DNA of 64,000 bases from Botryotinia globosa. Its lineage: Eukaryota > Ascomycota > Leotiomycetes > Helotiales > Sclerotiniaceae. Position numbers and translations under genes: made by a program. Of the stretch, positions 56,348 through 64,000 are shown piece by piece (the first letter of the stretch is position 1; each line of letters begins with the position of its first letter). The stretch spans positions 682,001 through 746,000 of the forward strand of contig RCSZ01000015.1 in the NCBI GenBank assembly GCA_014898425.1. The letters run 5' to 3'. The notes beneath the pieces were generated by a model that saw only the letters and a list, made by a program, of their open reading frames with translations, had not been told where the DNA came from and ran no database searches.

Positions 56348-57568
56348 ATGTCTACACCATCCTCAAAAGAGGTCGCCATCATCGGATCAGGATTATCTGG
56401 TCTAACTCTCGCTCTTGCCCTTCATCAAAACAATATAAAATGTCGAGTTTACGAAAGTCGCCCTGCGCCTTTGAATATCGGAGGTGCTGTCATGCTTTCT
56501 CCTAACGCTCTCAAAATTTTGAAAGCTCTCAATGTCTATGATAGACTTCGTCATAAGGGTTACAACTTTGACAATCTTGAGTATCGTACCGCTGGAGATG
56601 GAAAATTAGTAGAGATTCAGGAGTTTGGTTCGGAAGAAAAATATGGCTTCCCAGCTCTTCGAATCTACAGAAACATCCTCATCACTGAGTTACTTGAAAT
56701 GTTCAAGGAACAAGATATCCCCATTACTTTTGGCAAGAAATTCTCACACATCACTTCGGAAACCGACAAACAAGTTGAATGGGAATTCGCTGATGGTACA
56801 ACTGGTACCGCACCTCTTCTCATCGGAGCTGATGGCATTCACTCTACCGTTCGTCGTTATCTCTATCCTGATTTGGAGACCAAGTTCACTGGAATGGTTG
56901 GAATCACAGCAGCTGTACCAACATCTCAATTACAGCTTCCGGAAGGATATCATATCCCTGTCACTATAATGTCTCCCAAGGGTGCATTTGTGATTGCTCC
57001 TCAGCAAGAAGATGGATCCGAAGTATTGATTGGAAAACAATTACGCATCGAGGAGAAAGATAGAGCCGGATGGAATGATCTCTCAAACAACAAGGAAGAG
57101 AGTGTTAAATTCTTGCAAAGCAACAACGATCTATTTCCGGAGATCGTCCACAACGCCGTTTCCAAAATTTCTCATGATAAGATTAATGTTTGGCCCTTCT
57201 ACATCGTTCCCAAACTCGATAACTGGGTATCTGAGAATCGACGTGTGGTAATTCTTGGTGATGCAGCTCATGCAATTCCTCCTTCTGCGGGGCAAGGTAT
57301 CAACCAAGCATTTGAAGATGTTTATATCTTTGCATTGCTACTTGCAAAGTCGGACAAGGGAGATACCCAAAAAGCACTTTCTTTCTGGCAAGAATATCGA
57401 CAAAAGAGGGTTGGAAAGGTTTTGGAATTGAATCAGCAAATTGATTTGCGACGTTTACCGGGAAACTCGGCCGATCAGAAGAGAGAACCATTTGAGTTGA
57501 GCTGGCTGTACAATGCAGACTTTGAAGCAGATGTCCAAGAGTGGGTTGATCAACAAGGACGACATTGA
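56348..57568 (+). CDS. FAD-dependent monooxygenase, salicylate-hydroxylase-like
   Basis: One intronless frame of 406 residues. GSGLSG (13-18) in KEVAIIGSGLSGLTLALALH is the FAD site. The DG motif is LLIGADGIHSTVRRYLYP near 155-172. The GD motif is VVILGDAAHAIPPSAGQGINQAFED near 301-325, whose PPSAGQG form is typical of salicylate hydroxylase-like enzymes of fungal clusters. It hydroxylates small substrates with NAD(P)H and O2. It differs from the first FAD monooxygenase at 41391-42826 in length, intron content and GD motif, so they are not a recent duplicate. A perfect cluster motif lies 305 bp upstream. Confidence 0.93.
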   Translation: MSTPSSKEVAIIGSGLSGLTLALALHQNNIKCRVYESRPAPLNIGGAVMLSPNALKILKALNVYDRLRHKGYNFDNLEYRTAGDGKLVEIQEFGSEEKYGFPALRIYRNILITELLEMFKEQDIPITFGKKFSHITSETDKQVEWEFADGTTGTAPLLIGADGIHSTVRRYLYPDLETKFTGMVGITAAVPTSQLQLPEGYHIPVTIMSPKGAFVIAPQQEDGSEVLIGKQLRIEEKDRAGWNDLSNNKEESVKFLQSNNDLFPEIVHNAVSKISHDKINVWPFYIVPKLDNWVSENRRVVILGDAAHAIPPSAGQGINQAFEDVYIFALLLAKSDKGDTQKALSFWQEYRQKRVGKVLELNQQIDLRRLPGNSADQKREPFELSWLYNADFEADVQEWVDQQGRH

Positions 57569-58566
57569 ATTGAGTAGCGGTTTTCGGTAAATGTCGGGAA
57601 GGAGAGAGATGGGTTTACTTGGGGGACGGATAGAATGAATTCTTACTCGGTGTGGCAGCATGGGACTCTTGAGGCGTTTCTTTAGTCTGTGAATTATTTA
57701 CTGGTTGCGAGTCTTTTTTACTTTACCAAATCCTCAAAACATGACCTAGCTTTTTCAATCTCTTCTCGCCAGCAACACATGTGGATGAAGAAGGAGATTT
57801 ATATGTTGTTCATAAACTGGATGTAATCGAGTTTGGATTTCGAGTGTTTCATATTATTTGAGATTCTGTAACCTTGGCCTATTCTCAACAGGAGCATATA
57901 TTCAAATGTGAATTGGGATCATTATGAATCAAGAAATACTGATATACAACACAATACTGTACAATACAATACAATCAATCTATCTCGAACCCTTACGGAC
58001 GAATGGGTAGGTAAGTCTTGTCTATCCACATGTAGGTAGGTAGGTACCTATGTAGTAGCTCAAAATGGTCACCAGGGTCAATGCGAAGCGATGATGGATA
58101 TGTATGTAAGATACTAATTACTGTATGTACTGCCCCTGCCCTGTATTTGTCTCGTCGGTCCCGAGAATTGATCATCAGCGTGATAAGGTTGTTTATACTT
58201 TCTCCGTACATCATACTGTACAGTATGTAAGATCTTACATATATATAATATCGGTTACGCAGAGCACGACTAAGCTAAGCAGATTACAAGGTGGTAGATA
58301 TACCCCATATTCATACCTAGGTATCCATGTATCCATACCCCAGAAGGCTTACGTCGTTGGTACCTGTTTTTTAATTCATGTTGTATCTATCACCTCAGGT
58401 TATCTATCTATCGTACCGTCCACCGGTGGTCCTTGGGAAAACAATTGAATACTACCAACCTACCTACACCTACCTTCTTTACATGTCAATTATATCAATG
58501 ATCCTATCACAACTCAAGTGAGCCAAGTCAAAGTCAGTCAATACCTCAATCGTACAGTCAATCATC
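57569..58566. other. Intergenic region with GGTA repeats
   Basis: About 1 kb, probably 3' UTR plus promoter of the C2H2 factor. GGTA tracts at 58005-58014, 58034-58048 and CCTACC at about 58457-58474. No gene. Confidence 0.55.
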
Positions 58567-60970
58567 ATGGAATCTCAAAGGCAATCAACAACAACAGTCA
58601 CTACCACTCCCACTCCCACTCCCACTCCCACACAGAGAAAATACACCGGCATGGATTGTAGATTTTGTCAAAAGAGTTTTTCCAAAGGCGAACATTTAAG
58701 GGTTAGCAATACAATATCATCCAGGTGTATATCTCATACTCACTAATCATTCATTACAGAGACACGAAAGAAGTCGTAAGAAGAAATCCCCGTGGAATTT
58801 GATTCACTCCTCAGCAACAAAAATCGCAAGCTAATACAGAATGATGTGAAAAGATACTGGATCTCGACCTTTTGTATGCAAAGAATGCAGAAGACCATTT
58901 GCAAGACAAGATTCCCTTGCTCGTCATGAAAGGTTGCATACTCGAAGGGAGAGCAATTATCCCAATTATCCTTCACCACCTTCGAGTTTAGTTTCGCAAT
59001 CGAGCATACCGACAAACATGTTACCGGCGATAGATACAAACTTACAGGTTGAAACACCCATAACACAACAAGGAAATATGGAGGATAGAGATGCTGGTCA
59101 TTCCATCATTGGAAATACACCATCTTCTACCGAAGATCTCGATTTTGAATTAATATGGCCAGATTCGGAAGATTTATTCGAAACCTTGATGTCTTCCGAT
59201 CCAACGAATTCTTGGCAAATGCCAATTGGAATGCTACCAGTACCTATCACAACTCGGTCACGCATAAATAATGGAAGTTTTGGTATACCGGGTCCATTTC
59301 AAGAGAAGGGCTCAATTGGTTCAATTCCGGTGGGAGAAAGTCATCAAGCGGTACATAATGTTAGTGAGATGGTCACTAGTTTGGTAAGTTCTCACGGCTT
59401 CTTGAGTAAATTCCCTACTCATTATCAAATATAGTCATCAACTGTTACGGCTGCTGTTGAAGCTACATCTCTCACATCAGTCTTCCTGGACGAATGTTTA
59501 CATATGTTCTTTGTAAGATTCATACCCACATTTCCAGTATTACATCGATCAACATTCGTCTTTCGAGAATGTACTCAACCGTTACTTCTCAATGCTATGG
59601 CTATCGGTTCTTTATATCTTGGACCCAAAGATTCAGTTGCAAAAGGTGAAGCTCTATGGAGGCTTGCTCATGTGGCAGTCGCGACATCTTGGGAAACATT
59701 AATCACTCACCAAGGTCCTTACGATAGTTGCCAAGGAGTACAATTAGTTGTGACTGCTCTACTTGCTCAAATTTACGGCGCTCTCTCGAGAAATCGAGTT
59801 ATTCGTACCACAAGTCAAGCATTCCATGCTCTTGGATTCTTTTGGGCAAGACAATGCGCAATATCTGATAGTGAAGCATACTCAAGGAGTAATCTACCAA
59901 ATCAAAGTGCTACTGACGAAGAAAAGACTAGAGCTTGGAAAGTGTGGGCAGCCAAAGAAATTCAGCAACGTGCGTTGTTGGGTCATTATGTATTGGATGG
60001 TTTAATATCCCGAATGTCTGGGGAAACACCATCAGTTCGACATGCTGCCAATCAATTGGGTTTACCAAGTAGCGAAACAGCATTCGAGGCTACAACTGCC
60101 AATGAATGGCTAAACCACATGAGATCTCAAGAACCTTTACAATATTCCTTCCGAAGTATTATTCGATCATTATTTGCCCCGACAGGTCAACCTCTTACTG
60201 GTTTTCATGCACTCTCGGCATTTTCTCTTCGAGTCATTCTAGAAGGCCTTCAATCCTTGGTCTCAGATTGCGATTCCGATGATCTTTCTACAGTTGGCGT
60301 ACCTACAAAACTCGAATTACGAAAAGCTTTGAGTCACTCTTTTGAAGCTATATCAATGAGCCCAAATCTTTCACATTCTGAACGACTTGAACTTCTACTA
60401 AGGTGGCATACCATTTGCCTAGACGCCTGTAAAGATTCATCATTACTTTGCAGATCTATCTGTTCTCGTTATGGTATCGTTCAACATGTTTGTGGTGGAA
60501 AGAATATCATGAAACCAGAACAAGATTTGATAAGTTGGGCCAGTACGCAAGAAGCACGAAAAGCTCTCTTACATGCCATTGCAATCCAAGAGATTGTAGA
60601 ACAACTACCAAGAGGAAGAGCACATGTCATACATATCCCAAGTTCTTTATTTGCTTCCGCAACAGTCTATTGCGTATTTTCACTAGCTGGTCAGGGTGCA
60701 GTCAATGTACCAAATATTGTGGACTGGCAAGCTGTTTTAGCGACCAATGAAGCTGTAAATTCTTCAATCCAACCAGGATGCACAAGTCAGTCAGAGACAG
60801 AGTTATATCTTCGAGGGGAAAACTCATTTTTTAGAGCAATGGGGACAACAAAAAATCTTCTTTATGAACTCAATTCTATGCAGAAGCTATTTAAATGCTT
60901 ATGTTCACAATGGGGCATTGCATTCGATATGGAGGATATTTTGGATCAATGGAATACACTTTGTCATTGA
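58567..60970 (+). CDS. C2H2 zinc-finger transcription factor with fungal MHR domain
   Basis: Exons 58567-58701, 58760-58775, 58854-59383, 59435-60970; 738 residues. The second exon is only 16 nt. A Thr-Pro repeat (ACTCCC units) precedes finger 1, which has Cys31, Cys34, His47 and His51; His47 lies in the microexon and the codon of His51 is split after it. Finger 2 reads CKECRRPFARQDSLARHERLH. An acidic region (EDLDFELIWPDSEDLFETLM) may activate. The rest matches the fungal transcription-factor MHR fold (FVRFIPTFPVLHRSTF, LLNAMAIGSLYLGP, QALGFF-like helices). Such C2H2-MHR proteins often control metabolism and secondary-metabolite genes. It follows the second FAD monooxygenase on the same strand, but no cluster motif was noticed upstream, so it may be an independent neighbour. 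The first intron starts with GTTAGC, a weak donor. Confidence 0.9.
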
Positions 60971-62765
60971 GTTTAGGATATGAGTATGGGTATTTATGAT
61001 TTATGATTTATGATTTATGGATGTGTGGAGCAGGGCGTAATGGTATCAATCGACTGCGATTAATGCAAAATGGGTTTAGATGGGAGGTTAGTTTTCAACA
61101 AAATGTTGGTGTAAATTACCACTTCGCGTTTCAGTCAGCGTAATGAGTTATATATGCAGGGTAGCATTCATCATTGTCGATCTCAAAAAAGCAAAGCATA
61201 CCTACCGTTGCTTTTACATCGAGCATCAACCTCGTCACAGCCATCATGAACACCATTTGCTGTTCAACATCTACTACCTATCTACCTTGGACAAAAGTTG
61301 GAAGATCAAACACATTCAGTTGAATCCCCACACTTGAATAATGAAAGAATTGTCATGACGCGGCAAGGGTAATCACATGGGAGCGATTGAAAAGGCGACA
61401 GGCTAAGAAAACTAAACTCAATTAAATATTATTCAATTACCCCTTGTAAGAAAATTCGATTTTTCTTTCTTCTTTTCTTTTTATAATATAAAGCCTTATT
61501 ATAGACTTTTGATAGCAAATTTGAAAGACTTTTAGTAATTTGAAAGACTTTTGATAATTTGAAAGTTTATGATTTGAAAATTAATTATTAATATAATATG
61601 AAAAAGAAAGTAATTATTACATTTTGTTAATTATATATTATACTAGGTATAAATTGTAGAATTTAATTGAGCTTGGTAATATATGTTTATATTAGTATTT
61701 AGTTTTTCTAGGTGTTGGTTTTACTATGGGATGGTAAAGATAATATAGTACTATGATTGACACTATTGTAATATTACTTGAGGTTCTAAAACCTAGGACT
61801 ACAATACATCTATACTTAGTGCCAAGGCACTAATGCACACACTAGTACGGTCACATGATCCTTGTCCCGACACTGTGGTTTCTTATTAGGCTTAAGTCGC
61901 AATCGCTCCCAACCTTGGAACCACACGGCAGTTTTCTAAGCCCAAAGTGTATTAGTGCTCCACTCGCTTATTTAGTGCCCCTCATTGAAGGGATACGGAG
62001 TACAGAAGAACTTAGTTGTACTTTGTATGTATCGGACTGAAATTTTCGACTAATGAAATCTGATATAAGAAAGATTTTGATATAAATCATGATGATTAAA
62101 ATTTATATTTGATTTTAATTCTAAAGCTTGATGTTTTTCAAGAGAAAAAATTATAATTGTATAGGTAAAGTAAGTTAAATTTGTTAATCAAAAAGAAAAA
62201 AAGGGTTGTTTAATGAAATTTATTATTAAAATTTATATTAAATTTATATCAAATTTATATCAAATTTATAAAAAAAAAGTATTCGATCAAGTGTATTTAA
62301 AAATCCAATATTTCCATATAAATTTCGAAAGAAAAAGAAAACAAAGTCTAATATATTCAAGATTCCGATATATCTCAATCCGATATAGTCAAGTTTTTCT
62401 ATATATAATCTAACAACAGAAGTAACAATGATAAATCAGTAAAAAAGTTCTGATGCCGTGATATTATTACTCCTCCATCTCTCAAACAACACCATTCTTT
62501 ATTCTCTCAAGAATTTAAAGAATTTACTCGTGAGGAATTTAGATGATATCATTCATTCCCTTTTTGTCTAACCTATCATTGTTGATAGTTGATCGCTCAG
62601 ATGCTTTGCTATGAATTTATTTGTATGAGTATGAGTATGTATCTCGCAAGGCTGGTTGGTTACTTTGTGCTTTGTCAGATTTGGATTTCGCCTCTTTTGA
62701 TAATGATATGGTGACTGGAAATGTATGTTTACTGTACTGGTGTTGGTTGGTATTTGGTGTTTGAG

Positions 62766-63006
62766 GGAGAAGGAGAAGGAGAAGGAGAAGGAGAAGGAGA
62801 AGGAGAAGGAGAAGGAGAAGGAGAAGGAGAAGGAGAAGGAGAAGGAGAAGGAGAAGGAGAAGGAGAAGGAGAAGGAGAAGGAGAAGGAGAAGGAGAAGGA
62901 GAAGGAGAAGGAGAAGGAGAAGGAGAAGGAGAAGGAGAAGGAGAAGGAGAAGGAGAAGGAGAAGGAGAAGGAGAAGGAGAAGGAGAAGGAGAAGGAGAAG
63001 GAGAAG
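62766..63006. repeat. (GGAGAA)n hexanucleotide array, about 40 copies
   Basis: Near-perfect GGAGAA repeats over about 241 bp, followed by degenerate GAAGGGAAGGGG. Because the unit is six bases without stops, frames encode Gly-Glu, Lys-Glu or Arg-Arg runs; these are not taken as genes. Confidence 0.95.
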
Positions 63007-63285
63007 AAGGGAAGGGGAAGAGGAAGCTGAATGGTATTAGTCTTATATATTTTAATCTTACAATCTAGATGGATGAATGGATTTTGATTATTTGGCGGGG
63101 AAGTTGGATGGGGTGTATGTACTGTGTACTAGGTAGGTAGGTATTATCAGGTCGTACGATCTTGGGTCTGGGAAATCTTTTGGGATGGGGGGCGGGAGAA
63201 GAATCGCTTGGATGAAGACGATATCGGCGTGTGTCTGGATGGGTTTGCGGATGTTGTGCGTTGTTTGGTGTAGTTGTAGTGAGAT

Positions 63286-63410
63286 GTTGAAATATTGAGA
63301 TATTGAAATATTGAGATATTGAGATATTGAGATATTGAGATATTGAGATATTGAGATTTTGAGATTTTGAGATTTTGAGATTTTGAGATTTTGAGATTTT
63401 GAGATTTTGA
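63286..63410. repeat. 8-bp arrays GAGATATT then GAGATTTT
   Basis: About six GAGATATT-type units change to about seven GAGATTTT units. The minus-strand ORF across them (KISKSQNL units) is repeat-made. Confidence 0.92.
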
Positions 63411-64000
63411 AGTTTCTTTTTTGATGGGAATTTTGCAGATTTTGGTACCGAGTTGTATCATTCTTAAGGGCTGTGACTCGGTTACTCGTTTGATGAAATA
63501 TTGAAGGATCTTTGATTGTCTACTAGAGTCTGAGACTTGGATATCCAAAAGCGGAATTTGGAAATAATTTCACTGGGTAACTCTACAAATAACGTAAAGA
63601 TGGACGACCCGAAACAAAATTTAAAGATTTCTATTATAGATGCAGGTATATATATTATATAAGAATTCTGACACCTGCTCACCGCATCTCTGTAACAAAT
63701 GTGACAAAATCCCTGCAAAAATGAGGTTTTCTTATACAAATTATTATATTGAATATTTCAATCAAATCTTTATTTTTATTTTTTTAAAAAATCGAAAATA
63801 ATAAATAATTAAAATCAAAATATAAAAAATTATTTGAAATATTTTTTATTATTTTTATTGAATAATTATATAATATTGAAATCAAATTTTTTTAAAAATT
63901 CTAATATATAATATTTTCTCTATATAAAATAAGCGAATTTTCATCAAAATTTAGAATTTTCAACTTTAACTCTTTCAAATTCTATTTCAAAAAATAAAAT

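Larger units (their letters stand above)
60971..64000. other. AT-rich, repeat-rich terminal region without genes
   Basis: No gene supported. Strongly AT-rich blocks lie at about 61430-61720, 62040-62440 and 63740-64000. Between them a less AT-rich stretch (61780-62030) has AGTGCC/GGCACT palindromic bits. Microsatellites at 62766-63006 and 63286-63410 are listed separately. A short plus-strand reading near 63680 (HLCNKCDKIPAKM) is reminiscent of a decayed zinc-knuckle-like sequence but too short to call. Confidence 0.6.

Noticed and set aside
1..57568. Treating the NRPS-like gene at the left edge and the NRPS at 44.5 kb as one cluster
   Set aside because: They are separated by about 22 kb of conserved housekeeping genes and a gene-poor tract.
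62721..63068. Gly-Glu and Lys-Glu repeat ORFs
   Set aside because: Made wholly of the GGAGAA microsatellite with no unique coding sequence.
1..64000. tRNA or rRNA genes
   Set aside because: I looked for the T-arm GGTTCRA and A/B-box patterns and found no foldable tRNA; no rRNA-like sequence was seen. A tRNAscan run would decide.

Overview
The window is nuclear DNA of a filamentous ascomycete. The genes have short introns, mostly about 50-75 nt, with GTAAGT-like donors and CTAAT branch sites. The gene set is typically fungal: Vps15 kinase, U2A', Mdv1-type WD40 protein, Bcp1, AroQ chorismate mutase, Zn2Cys6 and C2H2 regulators with fungal MHR domains, and NRPS enzymes. Moderate AT content, many microsatellites and the gene set suggest a leotiomycete of the Botrytis/Sclerotinia kind. 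That placement is an inference; no species marker was seen. I saw no tRNA, rRNA or CRISPR.

Layout. 1-3,079 (-): 5' part of an NRPS-like adenylate-forming reductase (A-T-R) that runs off the left edge. 4,333-26,014: a conserved housekeeping block with a Dpb3-like histone-fold protein (+), U2A' (-), Vps15 (-), a small hydrophilic protein (-), a membrane protein with a cytoplasmic SH3 domain (+), Bcp1 (+), chorismate mutase (-) and an Mdv1/GarA mitochondrial-fission adaptor (+). 26,015-32,034: a gene-poor tract rich in simple repeats, with a 347-bp TIR element (29,563-29,907) and some coding-like scraps. 32,035-57,568: an accessory block that reads as a secondary-metabolite cluster. It holds a secreted protein (-), a P450 (+), a Zn2Cys6 regulator (-), an NmrA-like NAD(P)-binding protein (-), an FAD monooxygenase (-), a single-exon NRPS with order T-C-A-T-C (+), a gene desert with gene relics, a 5'-truncated metallophosphoesterase (-), an alpha/beta hydrolase (-) and a second FAD monooxygenase (+). 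58,567-60,970: a C2H2 + MHR transcription factor (+). 60,971-64,000: AT-rich DNA and large microsatellites.

How the genes may work together. The NRPS would build a short peptide, possibly a diketopiperazine, because its layout recalls the later modules of two-module diketopiperazine synthetases. The P450, the two FAD monooxygenases, the NmrA-like protein and the hydrolase could tailor it. The strongest link is a shared palindromic motif, TCGGANCCGG (inverted CGG triplets, 2-nt spacer). It lies upstream of the secreted-protein gene, the P450, the NmrA-like gene, the first FAD monooxygenase, the NRPS and the second FAD monooxygenase. This suggests one regulon under the Zn2Cys6 protein encoded among them. 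No sulfur-handling genes of gliotoxin-type clusters are in the window.

Splice sites were chosen by eye to keep frame and family similarity; exon coordinates are listed in each entry.
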